Made by a program: the position numbers and the translations under genes
The notes under the pieces: model-generated
What the model was told of the DNA's origin: nothing
Database searches by the model: none
Seen by the model: only the letters and a program-made list of their open reading frames with translations
Shown: piece after piece, positions 47,232 through 58,460 of the stretch
How the letters are laid out: each line of letters starts with the position of its first letter
Numbering within the stretch: the stretch's first letter is position 1
From: Petunia secreta
Taxonomy: Eukaryota; Streptophyta; Magnoliopsida; Solanales; Solanaceae
Assembly (NCBI GenBank): GCA_029990175.1
Contig: JARKIP010000065.1
Span: 9,800,501-9,864,500 of the forward strand
Length of the DNA: 64,000 nt
Reading direction: 5' to 3'

Positions 47232-49556
47232 GCACCACCTTGGTTTGCCCATCAGTTTGAGGGTGGTGGGACGTAGAGAACAATAACTTTGTGCAAAAAG
47301 CACCCCACAAGCACTTCCAAAAATGGCTAAGGAACTTAGAGTCCCTATCAATAACAATGGTGCGAGGCACCCCATGCAACTTTAACACATTATCAATAAA
47401 CAAAGAAGCTACATATTATGAATCATGACTCTTTTAGCTCGGAATGAAGTGAGCCATTCTGGAGAACCTATCAACGAAAACATAAATGATATCGTATCCT
47501 CCCCTAGTCTGAGCCAAAGCCATAACAAAATCCACAGAAATATCAACCCACGGACAAGTAGGTACGGGCAAAGGAGTATACAATCCATGGGTGTTGGATC
47601 TAGAACTCAGCCCTTTGCAATCCAAACAAGCATTACAGAAGCGTTCCACAAGAGGCCTAATTTTCGGCCAATGAAATATCTCTTTTAGTATGGCCATAGT
47701 CTTATCCACCCCAAAGTGACCCATCAAGTCCCCACAATGTGCTTTTTCGCACTAGAAATTCTTTCCAAGAGGACTCGGGGACACACATTCTCCCATTCTT
47801 GAAAATGTAGCCATTTACCCATTGGTATTTCTCCATGCTCTCCCCACTCACTAGAGAATCATGAATGCTCTTGAGCTTTGGGTCATGTTCATACAACAAT
47901 TTTATACTTTCAAAACCCATAAGCCTAGAAGCTAGAGTAATTGCAAGGGCAAACTTCCTCGAAAGTGCATCGGCTACAACATTGTCATTTCCCTTCTTGT
48001 AATGAATTACATAGAGAAAAGACTCAATGAACTCCACCCATTTGGCATGCCTTTTGTTCAACTTCTCTTGGCCTCTAAGATGCTTGAGTGACTCACGATC
48101 ACTTTTGATCAAAAATTCCTTAGGCCATAGATAGTGTTTCCAATGAGCTAGAGCTCTCACAAGAGCATACAACTCCTTGTCATACGTGGAATAATTCAAG
48201 GTTGCACCCTTCAAATTTTCACAAAAGTAGGCAACGGGTTCTTGCATGAGAACAACCCCAATACCCACCCCTGAGACATCACATTCAACCTCAAATGCCT
48301 TTTCTAAGTCGGGTAATTGTAACAACGAGGCGGTACTCAACCTACTTTCAATTCTTGGAAAGCCTTCTCTTGAGGCTCTCCCCTCACAAAGGCCTTATCT
48401 TTCTTCACCAACTCGGTGAGTGGTGGGGCAATGGCGCTAAAGTCTCTAACAAAGCGCCTTTAGAAACTTGCAAGGCCATGGAAAGTCCTAATATGAGAAA
48501 CGATACTAGAAGTAGGCCAATCTCTAATGGCTTCAACTTTGGACTCATCAACCTATACACCATTTGCACTAATAAAAAATCCAAGAAAGACAATCTTTTC
48601 AACACAAAAGGCACACTTTTTAAAATTGGCATAGAGCTTTTCGGCTCTTAGCACTTCAAAAACTTGGCTCAAGTGGCCCACATGATCATCTATTGATTTG
48701 CTATATATCAAGATATCATCAAAGTAGACAACCATAAATTTGTTGATAAATGATTTCAAGACATGGTTCATCAGCCTCATGAAAGTGCTAGGTGCGTTGG
48801 AGAGGCCGAAAGGCATCACCAACCATTCATAGAGACCAAACTTGATCTTGAATGCGATTTTCCACTCATCACCAGATTTCATCTAGATTTTGTGGTAGCC
48901 GGACCTAAGATCTATCTTGGTAAAGACACTAGAACCACTCAATTTATCAAGCATGTCATCAAGTCTAGGAATGAGATGATGATACTTTACCGTTATCTTA
49001 TTGATCGCACGACAATCAACACACATCCTCCATGTCCCGTCCTTCTTTGGCACAAGAATGACCGGTACGGCACACAGACTCAAGCTTTCACGAACCAAGC
49101 CTTTGTTGAGCAACTCATCCACTTGCTTTTGCAACTCCTTTGTATCCTCGGGATTGTTCATATAGGCCGGCTTGTTTGGGATTTGGGACCCCGGGACAAA
49201 GTCAATTTGGTGTTCAATCCCCCTCAAAGGAGGTGGTCCACTTGGCATCTCTTCCGGGAACATGTCCTCAAAAACCTTCAAGACATTCTCAATGGCACTA
49301 GGCAAAGGGTTAGGGTTAGAAGAATAATCACAATCGAAATTTAGAACCTTACCTTTGTGCACTAGGCAAATGAGAATTTTGGTGCCATCATTTCCTCTCA
49401 GGTACTCATCCGGTTGCATCATGGCAAAAATGTTACGGGTGATAAATGATGGAGTTGTAGGGCTCTTGGCCAAAGGCTTAGTCTCCACAATGGACTTAGC
49501 TTTAGCCGCTTCTTTTAACTCCTTCATGCGCCTATAATCATCACTCACTTGTTTAG
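47232..49556 (-). pseudogene. RT-RNase H-integrase of element D
   Basis: [55 protein letters not shown] and [13 protein letters not shown] (catalytic YFDD kept). RNase [56 protein letters not shown]. Integrase: zinc-binding [21 protein letters not shown], then [39 protein letters not shown], and [11 protein letters not shown], where the third acid is Lys. Breaks include a stop in the RT region at about 48883 and a shift near 47730. The gene is cut at about 47232. Confidence 0.88.
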
Positions 49557-51424
49557 TCAAGGGCTTGAGCACATATTTCTTACCCTCGTGTTTGGCCGTG
49601 TAAGTGTTGGCTCGGCCATCATGTACCACACTCCTACCATATTGCCAAGCCTACCAAACAATAAGTGGCAAACTTGCATTGGCACTACATCAAACATAAG
49701 CTCGTCTAGATAGTTCACAATCTTGAACTTTATCAAGAATTGCTTCAGCACCTTCAACTCCCTACATTCACTCAACCATTGAAATTGGTACAGGCTTGGC
49801 TGTTTAAGGGTAGGAGATTTCAATTGTGAGACCAAAGTTTGGCTCACCACATTAGCACAACTACCCGAGTCAATAATCATGGAGCACACTTGTCCCTTCA
49901 CCCTACACCTAGCATGGAACAAGTTCTCCCTTTGCACATCTACCTCATCCTCACTCACCATGGCACTCAAACTACGACGTACCACTAAGAACATGCTAGG
50001 GTCATCACCCTTCGCCACATCCTCTTCTCCCTCAACTACCTCACCATCCTCAACGACCTCTCACTCGGGCTCACTATCTTCCTCATACACCATCCCATCA
50101 TCCATGGTTATCATTGTTTTTCGGGTGGGACAATCTTAGGCAAAGTGGTCATAGCCTTTACACTTGTGACATTAAAAAGAAGAAGAAGAAGGAGTCTTTA
50201 ATTGAGTTCTAGAGTTACCTCCCACTTCTTTGAAGTCGCTTCTTGGAGTGGCCTTCTTAAAAGGCTTCTTCACTTCACGGCTTCCACTAGCACCGCTTGT
50301 GTTCGGGCTTTTCCATGCTTTGGGTCGAGTCATTGGAGTTGAAGTAGTACTCCTAAAACGAGGAGCTTTCTCTTCCTTGAGCCTTCAACCGTGGAATCAC
50401 AAACATCTTGAAGAGAATGAAAGATGTGTAGCCTTAATTTAGAAGCAATCTCCCGTCTCAAACCACTCTTGAATCGTATGATAGCTTGCTCGTCATCATC
50501 CATTTCCATGTCAAGGGCCATTCGGTTCTTTTCAAATTCATTGTGTTACTCATCAACCGATTTGAAGCCTTGTTTCAACTCATAAAGCCTCTTGAGTTGT
50601 TCTTGCCTATACTTGGGTGTCACATGCTTGGTACTCATTACCTCTTTCAATTCCTCCCAAGAAATATTCACGGGCATCCCAACTCTTCTTCTTGACCGTT
50701 TGACGGATTCCCACCATGTGGAAACATATGACTCAAATGAAGCAATTGCATAAGTGGCTTTCTTCTCCTTGGACATGTCATTTGTATCAAATACCCGCTC
50801 CAATTGAACCTTCCACTCTAAGAACTTTTCCGGATTACTAGTCCCTTTGAAAGGTGGGATAGTGATCTTAACACTATTTAAGTTGCTGTCACGACCCCCA
50901 CAGTTTGGTTCCAGTTGACCCCCATAGTAGTCATCAATTTCATCATATTCTCTCCTCAAGTTCCTCCCAACATAAGCCCTTGGAGGTCCACGACCTTGCC
51001 CATAACCTCTATCCATTCCCTGGCCTCCATTCATTGCTCTCCTATTTGGATAAGGAGCATCAAAGTCATCATAATTGTCATCAAGTCCGGGGCCCTCCTC
51101 TTCTTGAGCCTCAACAACTTGCTCAAGGGGTGCAACATTTCTACGGGGCTGCATGAGTGGAACTTCACGTTGGGGATTGCCCAACAATATTTTACAAACA
51201 AGAGCTTCCTCTTTCAACCGTTATTGACTAGCTAGCTCGGCAAATCAATCCGGCCTCATGGTTGAGCCATCACTTGTGCCTTCCTCGGTATCTTTGTGGA
51301 CACTCGGGGTCCTTTCTCTTTAAAAGGTCTCTATTTTTAGGTTTAGAACCTTCACCTCGGCCAAGAGATTAGCGAAGATGTTTGTTGGAGCCTCAATGGT
51401 ATCTTTTACTTGTTCCTCCGCCAT
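49557..51424 (-). pseudogene. gag and protease of element D
   Basis: Starts MAEEQVKDTIEAPTN. The open block 51217-50546 includes an Arg/Gly-rich stretch (GQGMDRGYGQGRGPPRAYVG) and a retrotransposon gag core (TIPPFKGTSNPEKFLEWKVQ, YAIASFESYVSTWWESVKR, KYRQEQLKRLYELKQG). A CCHC knuckle CHKCKGYDHF..DC lies at about 50130-50170 but contains a stop. The protease active site is MIIDSGSCANVVSQTLV. Gag forms the particle and binds RNA; the protease would cut the polyprotein. At least four frame breaks are present. Confidence 0.86.
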
Positions 51425-52442
51425 GTACCTACAAACAATAAAAAACAAGCAAAGAAATTAGAGTATAAGTCCTCACGCACTCCCTCACCTTAATTGTCCC
51501 TCGGGTAAGCTCAAGTTGGGGTAGGTTCACACAAGCTTGATCTCAATGGCCTCCTCGTAGTTGATCAACTTCCTCGATAACCAAACCAATTCACAAGAAG
51601 CAAATACTCTTCGGGAAGAGTGGAGTTGATGGGACTCGATGAATGGTAGGCTATTTAGGTGCGCACTTGAAGCAAAAATTAAAATACGAGGCTTCTTTGA
51701 GGTCTACTCTCCCTTAGGCACGAGTACCCTAATCGCTCAATGAACTAGTACTAATTAAGTAGGAGTGTTACTCTCAAAGCACTAGCCGGAAGCAACGGAA
51801 ACCAACAAAAGGAACACGAAAACCTATGAAAACAAACTACCCGAAACCTGTTCCAGGTCTGGGCGGTCCACCCAGAGGGTCAGGCGATCACCTGGAATTT
51901 GACACAATTTAGGCAAAATGTGATTTGGGCGGAGCGCCTAGGCTTGGGCGGTCCGCCTGGTCTACGATTCAGATTCGTCAAGAACTTGGTTTTTGACGAT
52001 TTACAACCAATTTTTCGAACGATTTCAAGGTGTTTTTAGATTTAAATGATACCCAAAGGTGTTTTATACTACTAAAAACAAACCCCAATGATTTTAAATA
52101 ACAAACAACCAACAACAATCTTGATTCAAGAATTGAGCAAAAATTTTCAAGGGTTTAAAGAAATTTTGAGATTCAAAATTTGGATTTTCATTCCACAACA
52201 CCAATCAACGTAATGGGGGTGCCAAAACAACGTGTTAACATCATAGAACATTCCTCGATAACAAACATCCAAGAAATCACTACAACCAACAAGATCTAGC
52301 AATTTTTTTTTGCAATTTTCAAGTTTTTAATGTTTTTTGTTTTTCTTCAAACTTTCAAGAACAATACCATGGATAACAACAAGAGACGATAAAAACATGT
52401 CGAACAAGGAACGAGGGTTTGTAGAAACAACACCCGAGCCTT
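51425..52442 (-). other. Leader of element D
   Basis: Non-coding. It includes mini-palindromes of the GGCG/CGCC type at 51856-51962 (for example GGGCGGAGCGCCTAGG). Otherwise AT-rich, with no ORF of note. It matches the C leader. Confidence 0.7.
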
Positions 52443-52454
52443 TCTCTGATACGA
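52443..52454 (-). other. Primer binding site of element D
   Basis: On the minus strand TCGTATCAGAGA, 10 of 12 matches to TGGTATCAGAGC, the site complementary to initiator tRNA-Met. It lies two bases after the LTR end. Confidence 0.75.
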
Positions 52455-52456
52455 GC

Positions 52457-53219
52457 TGATGCAATGCAAACACGGAAGCGATAAACGAAACGATAAAAGT
52501 GAGATGCAACTTAAGCAACTTACGAGGCAGCACCGAAGAACGATGTTTTGATACACCCTCGCTCGAGTCAAGAAGAACCTACACTATGCAACTATCTTCA
52601 AGAAACAGCCGGCCCTTGCAAATTGAATGATCAAGGAGGATTGAAGGTCAACTTGGATTCTTCCAATTGATTTCAACCAAAAAGTATTACAAGGTTTTGA
52701 GAGTGTTCTCATTAATTTTTTGTATTCAAAGTGTAGTAATGGAAATAAATGATGAAGGAGTGTATTTATAGCACCCTTCTACATGCTATGAAAAGTCTAA
52801 ATAGCCCTCAAAGTAGTTTCGAATACATTAGAACACCTAGGGCTAGACTTGGAAGTTCACACAAAAACTTATAGAAATCAGCCTTGTAGGCGCTCGGCCT
52901 AAATCCAGGTGCTCCGCCTGGTGGAGCGACTGACCAACAGGCTAGGCGCTCCGCATAGGTGCCTTGCATCTGGGCACTCCACCTGCTGTTAGGTGTACCT
53001 CCTGGCGCCTCATTGATCAGGAGCTAGGCGCTCCTCCTGGGGCTGGGCGCTCCACCTGGCCCTGAAGCGTGGGGTTTCCTTGAACTCCAATGCATGGTCT
53101 TCAAATCATCTCCGGAGCTCGTATCATCAAGGCACTTCCAAACCAAGTGTAAGTGAGCATCTTGGATCTCCTTGGATTGACTTTGAGTGAACGGTCTCGA
53201 TGTAATTTGGGTTGCATCT
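52457..53219 (-). repeat. 5' LTR of element D (763 bp)
   Basis: Plus-strand ends TGATGCAATGC and GGTTGCATCT form an inverted terminal repeat, perfect but for the last base. It contains the mini-palindrome cluster at 52885-53060. In element direction its first 180 bases also encode a Pol-tail-like peptide (ITSRPFTQSQSKEIQDAHLH). Confidence 0.9.
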
Positions 53220-54340
53220 TTGGGTAAGGAAAACTTCTTACTTTGAGTGATGTACTGCATGTTCCTAATATCTGAGTTAATTTGGTCTTTGTGAAATTAT
53301 TAGGCAAAGTTGGGGGTGAAGGTTTCTTGTGATTCTGATAAGGTAGTGTTGAATAACAATAATATTTCTTTCGGTAAGGGATATGATAACCATTACTTAT
53401 TTGTACTCAATATTTCTGAACTATGCATGAAAACGTTACTTCTTCTGCTTAATTGATTAATTCTTTTAATTTAGAGCATGCTAGATTAGGACATGCAAGT
53501 TTACTTTATATTAGGAAAATGCAATCTGAGAGTCTAATTCCAACTATTAATTATTAAATATTGATAAGTATGAGATTTATGCCGAAACTAAGCAAACTAA
53601 AAAATCTTACGCTTCTGTTTCTAAAGGATCTGAATTGTTAAGTTTAGTTCACATAAATTTGGAAGATTTGAAATAAATTATGACTAGAGGAGGTAAAAGG
53701 TATTATGTGACATTCATTGAGATTTATCTAGATATAAAGAAGTTTTCTTTTTGTTGAGAAATAAAGATAAAGAGCTCTGAGTAGAAAATCAGTTAAAAGG
53801 GAAAAAGCAAAAGAGTAAAATCTATCTCATAAAGGAGGTGACTTTACTTTACTAAATAATTATTGTGAGAAGGAAGGTATAATAAATAGGGAAACTCTTC
53901 CTAATCTTCTAAAAAAAATGATGTAGTTGAAAAAAAAAATAGAACTTGAAAAAAATGATGAATTGCATGCTAGAAAGTTCAAGTGCATCTGATAATCTTT
54001 GGAGAGAAGCTATATTATCAGCTTGCCAATTACAAAATAGGATTTCTTATAAGAACACGGTAAGACTCCTTATGAATTATTGAATGGTTGTTCCCCCAAC
54101 TTAAAATATTAAAAGTATAAGGGTATTTAGCTAAAATATTATCTAATTCTAAGAAAAAAAGTAGGATCTAAGACATCCAATTATAAATTTATTGCTTATG
54201 CTGATAATAGTGTTGCTTATAATTTTGACTAATAAAAGTAATATGATTAAGCTAACAATATTTTTGAACCAAAAATGCTAATATATTTAAAAAAAAATTC
54301 CCATAACACCGGTAATATTTCTCACACTCATGTTACTCGA
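53220..54340 (+). mobile_element. Ty1/copia relic (GAG-pre-integrase and integrase fragments)
   Basis: Plus-strand fragments in shifting frames read LLTLSDVLHVPNI, LVFVKLLGKVGG, LGHASLLYIRKMQSESLIP, EIYAETKQTKKSYASVSKG, SELLSLVHINLED, MTRGGKRYYVTFIEIY, NLWREAILSACQLQNR, TPYELLNGCSPNLKY and KFIAYADNSVAYNF. These are the pre-integrase zinc region, integrase core and post-core of a copia Pol, in order. Much of the catalytic core between about 53760 and 53900 is lost or unreadable. Heavily decayed and cut on the left by element D. Confidence 0.85.
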
Positions 54341-54342
54341 AT

Positions 54343-54697
54343 GGGTCGTTTGGTAGAGAGGCAAGTTATACAGGAATTAATAACGCATGGATTATTTTTT
54401 TATGTGTTTGGTTTACTGTATTAAATTCTAGATATACTATGTATTAACTTAAACTAGTGTTTGGTACAGACATGTATAAACTTTAGTTTATAATTATACC
54501 CTTGGAGGAAATGAGTTTTAGCAGAAAAGGATTTGTGGGCAAGGATATTTTTGTCCTTTCAAACTTTTTATACATGTTTTGTAATCCATGTATTAATAAT
54601 ACCATGATGGGCTTGGTATTAGTTTGTACCCAAATTGATGCATTAATTAATACAGGTATTAGTTATTCCAGTTTCAAATAAGCTACCAAACGCAGAG
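54343..54697. mobile_element. MITE of about 355 bp
   Basis: Ends GGGTCGTTTGGTAGA and GCTACCAAACGCAGAGT are imperfect inverted repeats. Inside, ATACAGGAATTAATAACGCA and TGCATTAATTAATACAGGTA repeat in opposite arrangement. Non-coding. A clear target duplication was not found. Confidence 0.65.
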
Positions 54698-54829
54698 TAA
54701 AACTGTAAAAAGTTTTAATACATGAATTAGCTAGTCTATACACCATATTAAACGAGTCTAAAGTGTCTAAACGATTTAAGTACACAATGGCCATTGGATG
54801 GTAGTATAAGTTGTGTATGACATGCATTG
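54698..54829. other. Unassigned AT-rich sequence
   Basis: I see nothing recognisable between the MITE and the CT-rich start of the LINE. Confidence 0.5.
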
Positions 54830-56617
54830 AATTCTCTCTCTCTCTCTATACTTTCTTAACGCTACTTTCGATAAAATCCTTCATCACCAATTTTTTCAAT
54901 CGCTAATTACCACCGACGAACAGGTAAGGTTACCAACTTATCTTCTCTCTCTGTCCTTCTCTCTCCCCTCTCTTCTCTCTCTTCTTATTTCTTCTTTCCC
55001 TACACGTTTCCCTCTTCTAGCCGCATCACCATAGCTGGCCATCGAACCAGCGTCAACGCTGGCCGACGTAGCACCTCCGGCTCTATGCAGTTCCTGCCGA
55101 AAACACGTACTCTCCATCACAATCAGCCAACTCGTTGCAAACCACTAGCGTTAGGAACCTCGGAAATTCGGAGACTGGTAGCCTTCCGTCAAGGTAGCCC
55201 TGGTACGGCCCCTCCATCCCTTTACTTTCGTTTCCTTGACTAGTTAATTTTAAGTTTTTGATTTGCTTGCTTGCTTGGTTATTTACTGTTAATCTTTACG
55301 TTTATTGGCTTCTACCTTTTATTACGATTTCCATATTTTTCTGTTATGATTTCATTGTGTTTCTTTTTTGTTTACGGTAGTTTACTTTAGTTTACTTTTT
55401 GGTGTTACTTTTTGGTTTGGCTTTGTATCATCCCCGGTTTATATTTTGCGGATTTTTATAGCGTAGTGGCTTTGGTAAATAATGTTAGTTTAAAATCGTG
55501 TCCTCGAGTTGGGGTGGAGGTGGGGTTGGGGCAGACCCCAAGGGTGTCAAGGGAGTCGCTGAGGTCAGAATTGGGCCATGGAACATAGGTTCTTCGACAG
55601 AAAAAATCCATTGAATTAGTGAAGATTCTCAAGAAGAAGAGGATTAATATATCTTGTATCCAAGAAACCAAGTGGGTGGGAACTAAGGCTTGAGATGCAG
55701 ATGGGTAAAATTGTGGTACTCGAGGGTTTCAAAGAGTAGAAATGGTGTCAATATTTTAATTGATTCAAACCTCCGCAATCAAGTAGTAGAGATCATGAGG
55801 GTGAATGACAAGATGATATTCATCAAACTTGTGGTTGAGGGGGGGGGGGGGATATTCTACAACATCATCAGTGCTTATGCACCACAAGCAGGCCTTGACG
55901 AGGAGGTCAAAAAAATGCTTTTGAAAGGATTTGGGCGAGGTAGTTCGAGGTATCCCCCAAACCGAAAAGCATTTCATTGGAGGAGATTTCAATGGCCATA
56001 TTGGGACATCTTCGGGAGGTTTCGATGATGTTCATGGCGGCTTTGGTTTTGGGGATAGACAAGATGGAAGAGTTCCCTTCTTGAATTTTTCTAGAGCATT
56101 TGAGCTGGTAATTGTGAATTCGTATTTCCAAAAGAATGAGGACCATTTAGCCACTCTCTGTAGTGCGGTGGCGAAGACCCAAATTGACTTCCTACTTCTG
56201 AGAAAGAAAGATAAGAAAGTGTGTTTGAACTATATGGTTATCTTGAGCGAGAATCTTTCAACTCAACATAAGCTCTTGGTTATGGATGTGGAGATCTAAG
56301 GGACGAGGAAAAAGAGATCTTTGACCGTCCGACCTAGAATTAAATGGGGCGCCCTGGCTAGTGAAAAAATTCAGGAGATGGGGAGAAGCTGGTAACTATG
56401 GGGGCTTGGGAGAGTAGGGGAGATGCGATCAGTTAGTTGTCAAGGACGACAGAGTGTATCAGGGGAGTTGCAAAGGAGGTGCTAGGGGTTTCAAGGGGTC
56501 ACTCCATTAGAAACTAAGGGGACTGGAGGTGGAATGAAGAGGTCCAAAGGAAAGTGAAGGCCAAGAAGGTTGCTTACATGAAGCTGGTAGAGAGAAAAGG
56601 CGAGGATGAAAAGAGCA
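54830..56617 (+). mobile_element. L1-type LINE, 5' UTR and endonuclease half
   Basis: Begins with a CT-rich 5' region (54833-54850, 54942-54985) and a leader, followed by the endonuclease gene. It is interrupted at 56618-56622 by element C and continues at 63462 in the same reading direction (KSIN / REKYKVVRK across the insertion). The start point is approximate. Confidence 0.8.
55490..56617 (+). pseudogene. LINE endonuclease (ORF2 N-terminus), broken
   Basis: Apurinic-endonuclease-like domain of plant L1 elements: GPWNIGSSTEK, a degraded KRRINISCIQETKWVG, LWYSRVSKSRNGVNILID, FYNIISAYAPQAGLDEEV, FIGGDFNGHIGTSSGGFD, VHGGFGFGDRQ, FELVIVNSYFQKNEDHLAT, KTQIDFLLLRKKD and LSTQHKLLVMDVEI. This enzyme nicks target DNA to prime reverse transcription. 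Catalytic-type residues around ETKW, GDFNGH and QID are visible. A 13-G run at 55839-55851 shifts the frame, and stops follow. After it come GDWWWNEEVQ-type residues leading toward RT. Confidence 0.85.
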
Positions 56618-56622
56618 TAAAT

Positions 56623-57386
56623 TAATGAAATGAAAAACACGGAAGTGGTAAAAGTAAAGATAAAACGACACGCAACTTAAACAACATTCGAGGTAGCACC
56701 GAAGAACGATATTTCGATAACCCTTGCTCGACTCAAGTAAAACCAACACTATGAAACTATCCTCAAGAGACACCCGGCTCTTACAAATAGAATGATCAAA
56801 GTGGATTGAAGTTCAACTTGGATTCTTCCAATTGATTTAAAGCCAAATATTACAAGGTTTTTCTAGAGAGCAAATCTGATCAATGTATATAATTCAAGGT
56901 AGGTTAATGGCATTGAATGATGAAGGGTGTATTTATACCACCTTTTTACAAGTTATGAAATGTCTAAAAGCCCTCAAACTAGGTTAGAATACAATAGAAC
57001 ACTTAGGGCTAAAATAGGTAGTTCGCACAAAAAATGTAGCAAGTTAAGCGTCTAGGCGCTCTGCCTGGCTGAGCTACTGACCAAGGTAGCCTCTGGTTGA
57101 GGCACTCCGCCTGGTTGGCCTTGAGGCTGGGCGCTCCTCCTGGCTTCTAGGCGCACCTCCTAGCTGCCTTAGTGATCAAGGAGCTAGGCAATGCCCCTGG
57201 TTCTGGCGTTCCGCCTCCCCCTGAACCTTAGGCTTCCCTCCTTTAATTGAGCTCAAATACATGATCTTCAAATCCTCTCCAGAGCTCATATCATCAAGGC
57301 CCTTCCAAACCAAGTATAAGTGAGCATCTTGGATCTCTTTGGCTTGACATCGAGTGAATGGTCTCGATGCAATTTGGATTGCATCA
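56623..57386 (-). repeat. 3' LTR of element C (764 bp)
   Basis: Left end decayed (TAATGAAATG for TGATGCAATG), right end ATTGCATCA. It matches 62696-63456. It carries mini-palindromes at 57048-57225. Confidence 0.93.
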
Positions 57387-57397
57387 TCCTCCCCTTC
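57387..57397 (-). other. Polypurine tract of element C
   Basis: On the minus strand GAAGGGGAGGA lies directly before the LTR start TGATGCAATCC. Confidence 0.88.
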
Positions 57398-57487
57398 GTG
57401 AGAAGATTTCGTCCTCGAAATTAAGTCGTCATCCTCTAAAGTATCATCACTACATCATAAAGAGTCTAGTCAGAAATATTAAATGTG

Positions 57488-58460
57488 CTAGAAACGCGAG
57501 TCGATCATATATGCGTTGTTGTTGATCTTGGATAGCACTTGGAATGGTCCATCTCTTCGGGGTGCCAACTTTCCTTTCCTAATGTTTGGAAATCTCTCAT
57601 TGCGGAAATGCACCCACACATAGTCTCCTTTCTTGAGTTCCATTTTATTCCTTCCCTTATTCTTCTTGGTTGCAACCTTTTCATAGGCCCCCTCCAAGTT
57701 CTTCTTCACCTTGGCATGAAGCTCAAGTAATGCCTTGGCCAGAGTCTTACCTTCAAAATTAACAACTACATCCCTTGGCAAAGGGGTAAGATCAAGTGGA
57801 ACCAAAGGGTTAAAACCATAAACACACTCAAATGGAGTCATGCCAATCATTCTATGCAAAGTGCGGTTATATGCAAACTCCATGAGTGGTAACTTATTAA
57901 TCCAAGTCCCGGCCTTACCTTTCGTCATGGCTCTAAGTAGAACTCCCAAGGTTTGGTTCACCACCTTAGTTTGCCCGTTGGTTTGAGGGTGGTGGGATGT
58001 AGAGAACAATAATTTGGTGCCAAGAGCACCCCACAGATACTTCAAAAAATGGCTAAGAAGCTTAGAGTCCCTATCACTAACAATAGTGCAAGACACCCCA
58101 TTCAACTTTAACACATTATCCATAAACAAGGAAACTATATGTTGTGCATCATGACTCTTTTTGCACGGAATGAAGTGAGCCATTTTGGAGAACCTATCAA
58201 CGAAAACATAAATGCGGTCGTTTCCTCCCCTAGTTCGAGGCAAAACCATAACAAAATCCATAGAAATATCAACTCACGGACAAGTAGGTACCGGCAAAGG
58301 AGTGTACTAGCCATGGGTGTTGGATCTAGATTTGGCCTTTTAGAAATCTAAACAAGTATCGAAAAATGTTCCACAAGAGGCCTAATTTTCGGCCAATAGA
58401 ATTGCTCTTTTATAATGGCCATAGTCTTATCCACCCCAAAGTGACCCATCAAACCCCCAC
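57488..58460 (-). pseudogene. Integrase of element C
   Basis: The longest intact piece (58261-57488, 257 codons) reads [75 protein letters not shown] and KKGDYVWVHFRNERFPNIRK, then PRRDGPFQVLSKINNNAYMI. It ends at a TAG where relatives continue toward the LTR. The first two catalytic Asp are present; the third acid is Lys. The zinc-binding N-terminus (58262-58460) is broken. Confidence 0.9.

Larger units (their letters stand above)
47232..53219 (-). mobile_element. Element D, chromovirus-like Ty3/gypsy, 3' end missing
   Basis: Minus-strand relative of C with 5' LTR (52457-53219), primer site, leader, gag, protease, RT, RNase H and the first two thirds of integrase. The rest of integrase and the 3' LTR are absent where element E's LTR abuts. 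Unlike C and C' it keeps a full RNase H region. It lies in a Ty1/copia relic on its right side. Confidence 0.9.

Noticed and set aside
54343..54697. Part of the Ty1/copia relic
   Set aside because: Its inverted ends GTTTGGTAG/CTACCAAAC and lack of copia-like translation mark it as a separate MITE.
55839..55851. G-quadruplex signal in the 13-G run
   Set aside because: A single homopolymer within a LINE coding region where relatives have normal codons; more likely slippage or a sequencing error.
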